Shown here piece by piece: positions 1 to 8,773 of a stretch of 64,000 nt of DNA. A program made the translations under genes and the position numbers. Below the pieces are notes generated by a model. That model ran no database searches. It was given only the letters and a program-made list of their open reading frames with translations, and was not told the origin of the DNA. Location: contig NZ_CABPST010000015.1 of NCBI RefSeq assembly GCF_902459805.1, forward strand, positions 62,001-126,000. The letters are read 5' to 3'. The stretch's first letter is position 1. Every line of letters starts with the position of its first letter. This DNA comes from Pandoraea bronchicola. Its GTDB lineage: Bacteria > Pseudomonadota > Gammaproteobacteria > Burkholderiales > Burkholderiaceae.

Positions 1-145
1 GATGCAGGCAATGGCGCGCGATCTCCTCGATGCCGAACTTCATGTAGGCCCCCGGCGCGAGCGCGTCGGTATCGATATCGGCGCCCACTACCCAGGCGCG
101 ATGCGAGGTGCTGCAGGAATCAACAGACGTGGTTGGGGTGGTCAT
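1..145 (-). CDS. LeuD-like hydratase small subunit (N-terminal part, cut by window edge)
   Basis: Only the first 48 codons are in the window. Reading leftward from an ATG at 145, the protein contains the stretch VVGADIDTDALAPGAYMKF. This matches the N-terminal signature of the small (swivel) subunit of the isopropylmalate isomerase/aconitase superfamily, where a 'DDIDTDAIIP' type motif is typical. It starts 21 nt after the stop of the LeuC-like large subunit, so the two should form a heterodimeric hydratase. It is the last visible gene of the gntR-ABC transporter operon. The operon context (transporter, own regulator, porin) argues for a catabolic hydratase acting on a substituted malate or maleate rather than for leucine biosynthesis. 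That functional reading is inference. Confidence 0.8.
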   Translation of the reverse strand, partial: MTTPTTSVDSCSTSHRAWVVGADIDTDALAPGAYMKFGIEEIARHCLH

Positions 146-166
146 GGCGAAGTTTGACGAACAAAT

Positions 167-1435
167 TCAGGCAAGCATGTCGCGCGGGTCGGCAATGCGC
201 CCCGTAAGCGCGGCAGCCGCTACCGTATAAGGCGAGCCGAGATAGACCTGCGCCGTCTCCGCTCCCATGCGTCCCTTGAAATTGCGCGCAGTGCTCGACA
301 TGACGGTGGCGCCTTCCGGGATCGAGCCGCCGTAACCCGCGCAAGCACCGCACGTCGTCGCGAGCACCTGTGCCCCGGCTGCAGTGAGCACATCCATCAC
401 GCCTTCGCGCGCGGCCTGAGCCTGATCGCGCTGCGAAGCCGGGGCGACGACAAAGCGCATGCCATCGGCCACACGTTTGCCTCGCAGCACGCGCGCTGCC
501 GCGCGCAGGTCTTCGAGCTTGGCCCCCGTGCAAGCCCCCAGATAGGCGACGTCCACCGCCACATTGGCGAACTCGCCGACGCCACGCGTATTGGCGGGGC
601 TGTGCGGCGCGGCAACTTGCGGCGCGAGTGCGCTGGCGTCGAACGTATGCACTTCGGCAGCCGCCCCTGGATCGCCCTGCCAGCGATCGATGTCGATGGC
701 ATCCTTCACACCGGCCGAGCGCAGGTACTGGCGCGTGGTCTCGTCGGGCGCAATCAGTCCGACCTGAGAGCCGAGTTCTGCACTCATGTTCGAGAGCGTC
801 ATGCGCTCCTGCATCGACAGTGCGCGCACCGCCTCGCCGCAGAATTCGATCGCCTGATAGCGTCCGCCATTCATGCCGAAGCGGCCGATCATGTGCAGCA
901 TCATGTCCTTGGCGGTCACGCCGTCAGCCAGACGTGCGTCCCAGCGCATCTGAAGCGTGTCGGGCACCTTGACCCAGATTTCGCCCGAGACGGCCACGCC
1001 CAGCATTTCCGTGCTGCCGATGCCGAACATGTAAGCGCCGAACGCCCCGCCGGTTGGCGAGTGCGAATCGCCTCCCACGCAGAACATGCCGGGACGCAGA
1101 TGCCCGTGTTCGGGCACGACCACATGGCAAATGCCGACCGAGTCGTAGACGTTGGGCAGCGCCTGCGCGCTCGCCCAGTCCCGGGCAATGCGCACGATCC
1201 GCCGCGACTCGTCGTCGGATTCGGGCACGTAGTGATCGATCACGAGCACCACTTTCGATTTGTCCCACAACTGCGCGCCCAGCGACTCAAGCATCGGTTG
1301 CAGCCGGCGCGGGCCGCTGGAATCGTGAAACATCGCGAGATCGACGCGACAGGTGATGATCTCGCCCACGGCGACTTCGTCGCGGCCACAGGCGGCCGCC
1401 AGCAGTTTTTGCGTCAGAGTTTGCGCCACGGTCAT
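167..1435 (-). CDS. LeuC/aconitase-superfamily hydratase large subunit
   Basis: This 422-residue protein is the iron-sulphur catalytic subunit of a LeuCD-type hydro-lyase, which moves water across a double bond in a C4-C7 dicarboxylic acid. Visible family marks are GGDSHSPTGGAFG (about 121-133) and the three predicted [4Fe-4S] cysteines, C302 in 'LGACTG' and C362 and C365 in 'CGACAG'. The length is usual for the short, two-subunit form (about 420 residues). It begins 4 nt after the stop of LivF and is followed by the LeuD-like gene. Because it sits at the end of a transporter operon with a GntR/UTRA regulator, a catabolic role such as citraconate, dimethylmaleate or homoaconitate-type hydration is more likely than leucine synthesis. 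The exact substrate cannot be read from sequence. Confidence 0.85.
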   Translation of the reverse strand: MTVAQTLTQKLLAAACGRDEVAVGEIITCRVDLAMFHDSSGPRRLQPMLESLGAQLWDKSKVVLVIDHYVPESDDESRRIVRIARDWASAQALPNVYDSVGICHVVVPEHGHLRPGMFCVGGDSHSPTGGAFGAYMFGIGSTEMLGVAVSGEIWVKVPDTLQMRWDARLADGVTAKDMMLHMIGRFGMNGGRYQAIEFCGEAVRALSMQERMTLSNMSAELGSQVGLIAPDETTRQYLRSAGVKDAIDIDRWQGDPGAAAEVHTFDASALAPQVAAPHSPANTRGVGEFANVAVDVAYLGACTGAKLEDLRAAARVLRGKRVADGMRFVVAPASQRDQAQAAREGVMDVLTAAGAQVLATTCGACAGYGGSIPEGATVMSSTARNFKGRMGAETAQVYLGSPYTVAAAALTGRIADPRDMLA

Positions 1436-1439
1436 TCCC

Positions 1440-2146
<707 letters not shown>

Positions 2147-2150
<4 letters not shown>

Positions 2151-2920
2151 TGCGCACCTCCCGACTGCGCGGCCAGCCGCGCCGCCGTGCCATGCCCCAG
2201 ATAGGCTTCGATAACGGCAGCGTCGGATGTGACTTCACGAGGCGTTCCCGCGGCAATCAACTTCCCCTGCGACAGCACCCACACATGCTCGGCAAGACTC
2301 ATGACCGCACGCATGACATGCTCGATCATCAACACCGTCACCCCGCTCTGGGCGATCTCGCGCACTACGGGAATCATCTCGTCGATCTCGCTCGGATTGA
2401 GGCCCGCGAGCACCTCGTCGAGCAGTAGCAGACGCGGACGTGTTGCCAGCGCACGGGCCAGCTCGAGCCGTTTTCGACCGCACACGGTGAGGTCGGCGGC
2501 GGGCTTGTCCAACTGCGCCTGCAAGTTCGTGCGAACTGCGATCTCCTCGGCCTCGCGCAGCGCTGCGCGGCGCTCGCGCTGGTGCAGATGCGCGCCCACG
2601 GCAATGTTCTCGCGCACCGTCTGCGCGCCGAACGGCTGCACGATCTGGAAAGTGCGCGTGAGTCCCTGGCGCGCAGTCTCGAACGGGGCTTGCCCAGTGA
2701 TATCACGCCCCTGAAACTCGACGCGGCCAGCCGTTGGTGTCAGGAACCCGGAAAGCAGACCGAACAGCGTCGTTTTGCCTGCACCATTCGGTCCGACAAG
2801 CGCCGTGAGCGTACCGGGCTTGACGACGAGACTCACGTCCTGCACCGCCTTGAGGCCGCCGAACGTGATGGACAGGCCATTGGCCTTCAACAGCGCCTCA
2901 GACACGGGCATTCTCCTCAT
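2147..2920 (-). CDS. livG: Branched-chain amino acid-type ABC transporter ATPase LivG
   Basis: This 257-residue ATPase is the second nucleotide-binding subunit of the LIV-type importer. Walker A is GPNGAGKTT, and Walker B is LLLLDEVLAGL, the DEV form typical of LivG. The ABC signature is unusual: 'LTVCGRKRLEL' replaces the canonical LSGGQ/LSYGQ. The variant is in the right place just before 'ARAL', and similar divergent signatures occur in some LivG paralogues. The first ATG (2920) overlaps livM by 23 nt; an alternative ATG three codons in (2911) also overlaps. It is cotranscribed with the rest of the operon. Confidence 0.92.
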
Positions 2921-3914
2921 GCGTGGCGGCTGCCTGCGCGTCGGGCGCAGCCGCCGTCTTCTTGTCCATTCCCAGCAAGCGGCGCACCGATGCCCCTGCG
3001 CCGGTAATCCCGCGCGGCAGGAACATCACGATCAGGATCAGCACCGCGCCGTAAATGACCATCGACAGCCCCGGCAATTCACCGAACAGGTTGCGCGTGA
3101 ACTCGCCCATCGCGTACAGCACGGCCGCGCCCAGCACCGGCCCCCACAGCGTTCCCAGACCGCCCACGATCACGCCGACGAGTGCTTCGACCGAGATCGT
3201 CGAGCCAAACGCAATGCCGGCGTCGATGTACTGAAACATCTGCACGTAGCACATGCCTGCGGCGCTCATGAACGCGCCGGACAGAGCGATCGCGCCGAGC
3301 TTCACCCGCAACGGATTCACACCGACCGCACGCGCGGCGTTCTCGTTATCGCGTACAGCCTGCAACCAGGCACCGAAGCGCGAATGCCGCAGCCAGGCCG
3401 TGACCAGCAGCGCAGCCATCACGAACACGAGCAGCAGCGTTGCATAACCACGTGGCGACGCGAATTGCAGATTTCCCACGCTCTGGCGCAGCGGCACCAT
3501 GAGGCCCACGCCCGCCCCGGTGAACGGCAGCGACACGGCGAGAATTCGAAACACCTCCGCAAAGGCCAGCGTCACCAGCGCAAAGTACGAACCCTTGAGG
3601 CCGTAGCGGAATGTGATCGCACCGATAGCGATAGCGACCCCGGTGCCCATGGCAATGGCGAACGGCATCGCCAGCCACGGGTTCCACCCCCACCGCAACT
3701 GGGCAATCGCTTGCGTGTAGGCCCCTACGCCGAAGAAGAGCGCGTGCCCGAACGACAACTGTCCGCCAAAGCCGCCCAGAATGTTCCAGGACTGCGACAG
3801 CAGCACGGTATAGAGCGTCATCATCACGAACGACAGCCACACGCCCGATTGCAGCGTGACCAGCAACGTCGCGATCACGACACCAAACAACACGATCCAA
3901 CGAAGGTCTTTCAT
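2898..3914 (-). CDS. livM: Branched-chain amino acid-type ABC transporter permease LivM
   Basis: This 338-residue inner-membrane permease has about eight to nine hydrophobic helices and the BPD_transp_2 hallmarks 'SQSWNILGGFGGQLSFGHALFF' (read in parts) and 'VGVIVGGLGTLWGPVLGAA'. An open frame continues 75 codons further upstream, but that extension is rich in Trp, Ser and Cys and lies over livH. The ATG at 3914 (MKDLRWIVLF), 16 nt after the livH stop, is therefore chosen. It pairs with LivH to form the translocation channel. The C-terminal tail after the last helix is about 30 residues, hydrophilic and Ala-rich. Confidence 0.92.
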   Translation of the reverse strand: MKDLRWIVLFGVVIATLLVTLQSGVWLSFVMMTLYTVLLSQSWNILGGFGGQLSFGHALFFGVGAYTQAIAQLRWGWNPWLAMPFAIAMGTGVAIAIGAITFRYGLKGSYFALVTLAFAEVFRILAVSLPFTGAGVGLMVPLRQSVGNLQFASPRGYATLLLVFVMAALLVTAWLRHSRFGAWLQAVRDNENAARAVGVNPLRVKLGAIALSGAFMSAAGMCYVQMFQYIDAGIAFGSTISVEALVGVIVGGLGTLWGPVLGAAVLYAMGEFTRNLFGELPGLSMVIYGAVLILIVMFLPRGITGAGASVRRLLGMDKKTAAAPDAQAAATHEENARV

Positions 3915-3930
3915 CGTTTGCTCCCGCTCC

Positions 3931-4803
3931 TCATGCCCGCGCACCGAACAAGCCCTGCGGACGCAGCAGCACGACGATGATGAAAATGGCGAAGATGCCC
4001 ATCTGCCCAAGCGAATCGCCCAGCCACAGCCCGCCCAGCGACTCGACCACGCCGATGAGCAACCCGCCGGCGAGCGCACCGGTAAAGCTGCCCATGCCGC
4101 CGAGCACCACGATGGTGAAGGCCACCAACACGAAGCCACCGCCCACTTGCGGGTTGACGTAGTACGTCGGCATCAGGAAACAAGCCGCTGCGCCGACACA
4201 CGCCATACCAATGCCGAAGGACAGCGCGTAGACGCGCTCGACGTCGATCCCCATGAGCTTCGCGCCATGCTTCTCTTTCGCCACGGCGCGAATCGCGCGG
4301 CCGAGATCGGTCGCCCGCATGATCCAGAAGAGCACGGCGGCTGCGGCCAGCGCACCGCCGAAGGCGATGAGCTTCGGCACAGACAACATGACCGGGCCGA
4401 CGTCGACCGTTGCAAGCGTGTAAGGCGTGTCGATCGTGTGGGTATCGGACTTGAACCACACCAGCGCGAGGTTCTCCAGCACGATGGCAAGGCCGAGGGT
4501 GACGAGCAGAATGTTCTCGTCCTTGCCATGGCTCGCGCGCTCGATCACGCAGCGTTGCAAGCCGTAGCCGAGCGCAAACATGCCCAGCGTGACGAACGGG
4601 AGCGCAACGTACGGATCGATGCCGAGCTTTTCCTTGAGCAGCCACACGGCGTAGAGCGCAATCATCAATGCCGCACCATGCGAGAAGTTGATGATGTGCA
4701 GCACGCCGTACACCAGCGTGAGGCCCAGGGCGATAAGCGCGTATACCGCGCCCGTGGTGAGCCCGTTGAGCACCGCAGAAAGGAGAATGACCGGGTCGAG
4801 CAT
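3931..4803 (-). CDS. livH: Branched-chain amino acid-type ABC transporter permease LivH
   Basis: This 290-residue polytopic permease has the diagnostic N-terminal 'LNGLTTGAVYALIALGLTLV' helix followed by 'YGVLHIINFSHGA' and the later 'AFTIVVLGGMGSFTGALAGG' loop, both standard for LivH. It starts 4 nt after the stop of the binding-protein gene and is followed by livM after 16 nt, giving the usual K-H-M-G-F order. Length and motif order match the family. Confidence 0.93.
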   Translation of the reverse strand: MLDPVILLSAVLNGLTTGAVYALIALGLTLVYGVLHIINFSHGAALMIALYAVWLLKEKLGIDPYVALPFVTLGMFALGYGLQRCVIERASHGKDENILLVTLGLAIVLENLALVWFKSDTHTIDTPYTLATVDVGPVMLSVPKLIAFGGALAAAAVLFWIMRATDLGRAIRAVAKEKHGAKLMGIDVERVYALSFGIGMACVGAAACFLMPTYYVNPQVGGGFVLVAFTIVVLGGMGSFTGALAGGLLIGVVESLGGLWLGDSLGQMGIFAIFIIVVLLRPQGLFGARA

Positions 4804-4807
4804 CGCA

Positions 4808-6019
4808 TCAGGCCTTGAGCGGGAAGACCGGCGCCACCTGACGATAGCTGTCGGGCAGAATCACTTTGATGTCGCCGTGCGAGACCTGCGTGAGCAGCGG
4901 CTGTGCGCCCGTGTTCTGGCCGTTGACGAACTTCGTCGGGCCATAGGGCATGATGTGATCCTTGAACGAACTCGACGCGAGCGCTGCCGTGATGGCCGCA
5001 CGGTCGACCGATCTGGCGCGCTCGATGGCATCGGCCAGCAGCATCATCGCCGTGTACGTCATGAAGACTTCGTAGCTGAAGAATGCCCCTTTGGCTTGCG
5101 TGCGGGCCTTGAGCGCCGCCACACGCGGGTCCTTCGGATTGAACCAGTGATTGCAATCGATGATGCCATCGGCGATGTCTGGAAACTCCTTGAGGAACTT
5201 GTAGCTCGACGCCGCGCCGCCCAGCACCGAGTAGATCGCTTTGGGCTGCACCTTCTGCTGCTTCATCGCACGCAACAGCAGCGCGTATTCGTTGTAGTAA
5301 TTCGCCGGAATCACAATGTCCGGATTCACCGAGCGCATGCGCAGCACGATGTTGTTGAAGTCGCGCGTCGGGTTGGCGTGTTTGATGACTTCCTTGATTT
5401 CGAAGCCGCGCGCAGGCAATTCCTTTTGGAGCAGCGCGGCCGTGCCCGTGCCGAAGAGCGATTCTTCGTGCACGATCATCACCGTCCTGGCCGGCTTCCC
5501 GGCGGCGTTGTTCAGCGCGGCGAGATCGTCGACTGCGCGCATCGAACACATGCGATAGCCGGGACCGAAACGGAACGTGTTAGTCAGGCCGCGCTCCACG
5601 ATCTGGTCGGCAACCCCCACGTCGACGACGTGCGGCAGGCCATACTTCGCGGCCGTTTGCGTCGTCGCCAGACAGATGGCCGAGGCATAGGCGCCGACGA
5701 TGGCCGACACGCCGGCCTCGTTCATCCTCTCGACTTCCGCCGAACCGGCTTCGGGACGCGACTGCGCGTCGCCGAGCACAGCCTCGATAGGTGCGCCGCT
5801 GAGCGACTTGATACCGCCTGCGGCATTGATGTCGTCGATGGCGAGCAGCGCACCGAGACGGCACTGCTGGCCCGAATAGGCCAGCGCCCCCGTGACGGGA
5901 TGCAGCACACCGATCTTGACCGGCTTACCGGCGGCATGCGCGAGCCACGGCGCGCTGGAAGTGGCGGCAAGCGCGGCCATGGCAGTGGACTGACGCAGGA
6001 ACGTGCGACGCGAACTCAT
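4808..6019 (-). CDS. LIV-type ABC transporter substrate-binding protein, Tat-exported
   Basis: This 403-residue periplasmic binding protein (Peripla_BP_6/LivK family) delivers substrate to the LivHM permease. The N-terminus MSSRRTFLRQ followed by an Ala-rich hydrophobic stretch ending 'WLAHAAG' is a twin-arginine signal peptide, with probable cleavage near residue 30. The mature protein opens 'KPVKIGVLHPVTGALAYSGQ', typical of this family. The gene lies 20 nt downstream of the gntR stop and 4 nt upstream of livH. Tat export of a LIV binding protein implies folding in the cytoplasm before export. Substrate unknown; the LeuCD-like pair in the operon favours an organic acid. Confidence 0.9.
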   Translation of the reverse strand: MSSRRTFLRQSTAMAALAATSSAPWLAHAAGKPVKIGVLHPVTGALAYSGQQCRLGALLAIDDINAAGGIKSLSGAPIEAVLGDAQSRPEAGSAEVERMNEAGVSAIVGAYASAICLATTQTAAKYGLPHVVDVGVADQIVERGLTNTFRFGPGYRMCSMRAVDDLAALNNAAGKPARTVMIVHEESLFGTGTAALLQKELPARGFEIKEVIKHANPTRDFNNIVLRMRSVNPDIVIPANYYNEYALLLRAMKQQKVQPKAIYSVLGGAASSYKFLKEFPDIADGIIDCNHWFNPKDPRVAALKARTQAKGAFFSYEVFMTYTAMMLLADAIERARSVDRAAITAALASSSFKDHIMPYGPTKFVNGQNTGAQPLLTQVSHGDIKVILPDSYRQVAPVFPLKA

Positions 6020-6039
6020 TGACGATTCTCCGGACGTGA

Positions 6040-6837
6040 TCAGTGGAATTGGGCAGACAGTTCTTCGCTGACCCAGACCTTCGCGTCGATGTCGCCGACA
6101 CGAGAGAGTTGAAGCTGGTACTGGTAGCGATCGGGGCGATACAGGCCTTGCAGCAGTTGCACGGGACGCTCGGACACGTCGCGCACGAGGCGCGTGACCG
6201 CCAGCAGCGCAGAGCCGACGGCGATGTCGAGATGGCGCGCCACCACGGCATCGGCCAGACGCGCAGAAATGGTCTGCGTCGCACCGCCGAGTTCAACGCC
6301 GGCTTCTTCGAGCAGCATCAGCAGCGGCTTGCGTTCCAGTTCTTCGCGATTGATTTCGGCGATACCTTGCGGCACATGCGTGGTGATGTATGACAAGGGA
6401 CCGGCCTGCGTGCTGCGCACGCGGATGCTCTTGTGGACCGGTGCGCCGGGCTCCAGCGCCAGCGCATCGGCAACGGCATCGCTCGCGCCCACGACACTCG
6501 ATTCGAGCACCGACACGCTCGTGCGCAGCCCCATATTGACGATGTTCTCGAGCAGGCCGGTCAGATGCGCCTTCTCGCGGGAGAAGCCGCCCCCCTTGCC
6601 GCCGGTGCGTTGCCCGGCATGCAGCGGCCATGTCCCCAGTCCCGGGCGGCGCACGACGAGCCCATCGGCAACCAGCATTTCCATCGCCTTGCGAATCGTA
6701 ATGCGCGCCACGCTGAACTGATCGGCCAGCACGTGCTCGCCCGGCACGCCGTCACGATCGAAGCGTCCCTCCTGCAACTGCTCGCGCAGCACGAGGTAGA
6801 TCTGGTGGTACTTCGGAAGCGGTAGTGGGGTATCCAT
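6040..6837 (-). CDS. GntR-family transcriptional regulator, HutC/UTRA subfamily
   Basis: This 265-residue protein has an N-terminal winged helix-turn-helix (about 10-75, with 'VARITIRKAMEMLVADGLV' as the recognition part and the wing 'RRPGLGTW') and a C-terminal UTRA ligand-binding domain (about 105-250). It is the first gene of the operon, 20 nt before the binding-protein gene, so it should respond to the imported compound or its metabolite and control its own operon. A palindromic element covers its promoter, and a near-identical copy lies upstream of the porin. The predicted transcription start (7 nt past the -10 box) falls on or next to the ATG at 6837, so the mRNA may be leaderless. Confidence 0.9.
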   Translation of the reverse strand: MDTPLPLPKYHQIYLVLREQLQEGRFDRDGVPGEHVLADQFSVARITIRKAMEMLVADGLVVRRPGLGTWPLHAGQRTGGKGGGFSREKAHLTGLLENIVNMGLRTSVSVLESSVVGASDAVADALALEPGAPVHKSIRVRSTQAGPLSYITTHVPQGIAEINREELERKPLLMLLEEAGVELGGATQTISARLADAVVARHLDIAVGSALLAVTRLVRDVSERPVQLLQGLYRPDRYQYQLQLSRVGDIDAKVWVSEELSAQFH

Positions 6838-6843
6838 GCGGCG

Positions 6844-6872
6844 ATTCTGGAAGTGTCATAATGTTCGGTCAA
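6844..6872 (-). promoter_or_regulatory. Candidate sigma-70 promoter of the gntR-ABC-hydratase operon
   Basis: On the minus strand, TTGACC (6872-6867) and CAGAAT (6849-6844) are separated by 17 nt. The -35 box abuts the palindromic element, so a bound repressor would block it. The expected start is about 6837, the A of the gntR ATG. Confidence 0.55.
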
Positions 6873-6909
6873 TAGAACAAAGTGACAGACAATATGTTCT
6901 ATCGGGAAA
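6868..6909. promoter_or_regulatory. Palindromic operator upstream of gntR (copy 1)
   Basis: The plus strand reads GTC, then AATAGAACAAA, 13 nt, then TGTTCTATCGGGAAA. The arms ATAGAACA (6872-6879) and TGTTCTAT (6895-6902) are perfect inverted repeats. The same element with the same spacing lies upstream of the porin at 8527-8568. The likely ligand is the GntR-family regulator encoded next to it. Confidence 0.7.
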
Positions 6910-7015
6910 ACACCTAAAGCATTCAGGACTGTTGGCAGCATGCCAGCAAACGCAAGCAGGGCAAGGGTTTTCAGGTTGCGGCGACGCATGCTTCGATGCT
7001 TCGCCGCAACCGTTT

Positions 7016-8200
7016 TCAGAAGCGGTGACGCAAGCCGACGTAATAGCTCATCTGGTTGTCGTAACCATTGAGCTTCACGCCGTTGCCGCCGGTCCAATTG
7101 GTCGTTGACGTTCCGAAGAGTCCCGACCATCCGCCGTCCACCCGCTCATACGCGGTGGCGAAATAGACATCGGTGCGTTTGGACAGGAAGTAGTCGATCA
7201 CCCCATAGAGCGTTTGCCGTTTGCCGCTGAAATTCACCGCGCTCGTGTTGTCGTACATATAAGCCGCGATGAATTGCCACGACGGATTGAGCAGGTAGCT
7301 CGCGCCCAGCGTGAAGAATTGATCTCGTCTCGCGGCGGAGAACACGGAGCCGATGGCAGCGACGGTCGTCGGCGTGGCCGCAGTGCTCATGTTCGTGATC
7401 GACGCGTAATCGGTGCCGCCGTTGGACACGTCGAAACCGGCGTCTCGCTGGCTCTGGAGATAGTCGGCGTGGAATTTCCACTGCCCGTAGCTCACTTTGG
7501 CGCCGAGCGACCAGGTCTTGGCGAGACGGCTCTGCGAATCATGTGTCTGTTGCACCTGTCCGGTGAAGACGTTGCCGCTCTGCTCCCACGACACACCGCC
7601 CGAGGCCGACGAGCGCGCCGAGCCCTGCCCTGCGATACCGCCGAACGCGTATTGGAGATTCACGCCGAAGGGGCCGAATTTCTTCGTCCACGTGAGCGCA
7701 TTGTTAAAACGCTGGCCTGTCAGGAAGACGAGCCACGAGTTCGTCGGCGGCGCGCCGATGAAGATCGGATCGACCATCGAGATCGCCACCACGGCGCCGG
7801 TGTATTGACGGCCAAGCGCGAATTCACCCCAGCCGCCCTGCAGCGCGATGAATGCCTGACGCCCGAAGAGTTGCCCTTGCTGATCGAACGTTCCGGCTTG
7901 CGAGTTGAAGCCGTTCTCCAGCACGAAGCGCGCCTTCATGCCGCTGCCGAGATCCTCCACCCCTTGCAGGCCGAAGCGGCTCGCGGAGAGGAAACCTTCG
8001 CCGGCCTGATTGACGGAATAGATGCGGCCGCCGTCGGGGCTCGCGTGGTTCTGCGAAACGATAGCCGCTTCCATCACGCCGTAAAGCGTGACGCTGGACT
8101 GCGCGATGGCGGGCGTGGTCGCGCTGGCGAGCAGCAATGCAATGCCGGCAGCGGTGGCTGAGGAAGCGAGAGGTAGCGTTTTGCGCGTGATGTGTGTCAT
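7016..8200 (-). CDS. General (OmpC/Porin_4-type) outer-membrane porin
   Basis: This 394-residue trimeric 16-strand porin belongs to the Burkholderia type. The ATG at 8200 (MTHITRKTLP) gives a good Sec signal peptide ending 'TPAIAQ', then the mature start 'SSVTLYGVMEA' typical of the family. 'FGRQAFIALQGGWGEFALGRQ' (read in parts) marks the conserved second hairpin, and the C-terminus 'GLRHRF' ends in the Phe required for BAM recognition. An open frame runs 61 codons further upstream but lacks a signal peptide and is rejected. The gene lies just upstream of the GntR/ABC operon in the same direction, and its own promoter carries the same palindrome as gntR, so it is probably the channel for the transporter's substrate. 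Confidence 0.92.
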   Translation of the reverse strand: MTHITRKTLPLASSATAAGIALLLASATTPAIAQSSVTLYGVMEAAIVSQNHASPDGGRIYSVNQAGEGFLSASRFGLQGVEDLGSGMKARFVLENGFNSQAGTFDQQGQLFGRQAFIALQGGWGEFALGRQYTGAVVAISMVDPIFIGAPPTNSWLVFLTGQRFNNALTWTKKFGPFGVNLQYAFGGIAGQGSARSSASGGVSWEQSGNVFTGQVQQTHDSQSRLAKTWSLGAKVSYGQWKFHADYLQSQRDAGFDVSNGGTDYASITNMSTAATPTTVAAIGSVFSAARRDQFFTLGASYLLNPSWQFIAAYMYDNTSAVNFSGKRQTLYGVIDYFLSKRTDVYFATAYERVDGGWSGLFGTSTTNWTGGNGVKLNGYDNQMSYYVGLRHRF

Positions 8201-8417
8201 GGGCGTGCGTCCTTCTGTTGTTGAAGAAAACAGTTCCCCGGTGCGCCGGGCGTTTGCCGGCGTCGTGAGCGAAACACTCACGGGACATGGCAAACACCAG
8301 GGCGCACGCAGCCGCGGCGTGAGCACGCGGCGCACGTCGGACGGCAAAGGAAAATTGGGAAGGCACGCTGGCGCGATCTGCATCGCAACGCGCCACGTGC
8401 CGGTGGCGAGAAGCGAC

Positions 8418-8495
8418 TTACTCGCGCAGAACGCGATACGCTGCGCGCTGAATGGCGAACGTCTTCATCGGCGTCGAAAGAGAGGAAGTCATCAT
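8418..8495 (-). CDS. Possible 25-residue ORF at the predicted 5' end of the porin transcript
   Basis: A short frame begins with two consecutive ATGs (8495 and 8492), encodes MMTSSLSTPMKTFAIQRAAYRVLRE and stops at 8418. No Shine-Dalgarno is evident. Its first ATG falls 1 nt past the transcription start predicted from the -10 box at 8503-8508, the same geometry as at gntR. It could be a leaderless leader peptide, or merely part of an approximately 300-nt untranslated leader of the porin mRNA. It resembles no family I recognise. Confidence 0.25.
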   Translation of the reverse strand: MMTSSLSTPMKTFAIQRAAYRVLRE

Positions 8496-8502
8496 GGCGA
8501 CG

Positions 8503-8531
8503 ACTCTAGGAGCGCCAATTTGTAGCGTCAA
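8503..8531 (-). promoter_or_regulatory. Candidate sigma-70 promoter of the porin transcript
   Basis: On the minus strand, TTGACG (8531-8526) and TAGAGT (8508-8503) are separated by 17 nt. The box positions relative to the palindrome are the same as at the gntR promoter. It would give a leader of about 296 nt before the porin ATG. The rest of the 8201-8773 gap shows no gene other than the 25-codon frame listed separately. Confidence 0.5.
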
Positions 8532-8568
8532 TGGAACAAATGGCCACCGTGGTTGTTCCATCGGGAAA
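8527..8568. promoter_or_regulatory. Palindromic operator upstream of porin (copy 2)
   Basis: The plus strand reads GTC, AATGGAACAAA, 13 nt, TGTTCCATCGGGAAA. The perfect arms ATGGAACAA (8531-8539) and TTGTTCCAT (8553-8561) form an inverted repeat. Outside the spacer this copy differs from the gntR copy only at the paired A/G and T/C positions, so the symmetry is preserved by compensating changes. This supports binding of a dimeric regulator. Confidence 0.7.
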
Positions 8569-8773
8569 TTCCCGAGCCCTCTGTCATGCGGGGAACGACG
8601 CGAGGCTGTTTGCCGCCCCCGACATCCTCGCGGGCGAGGCGTCGTTGCCTGACGTCGGCCGGCATGATCGCATTCCGCCATCACAGGAACTCGACATCGA
8701 GGGCAATACGACACGACACGTTGCCGATCATGGCGAGTCGCTGTCGTTGCGCGTCTTATCGAGGCGCGGAAAG

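Noticed and set aside
2775-4818. Two long plus-strand frames (2775-3980 and 3856-4818) over the livM/livH genes
   Set aside because: Composition-driven antisense shadows rich in Arg, Gln and His with no domains.
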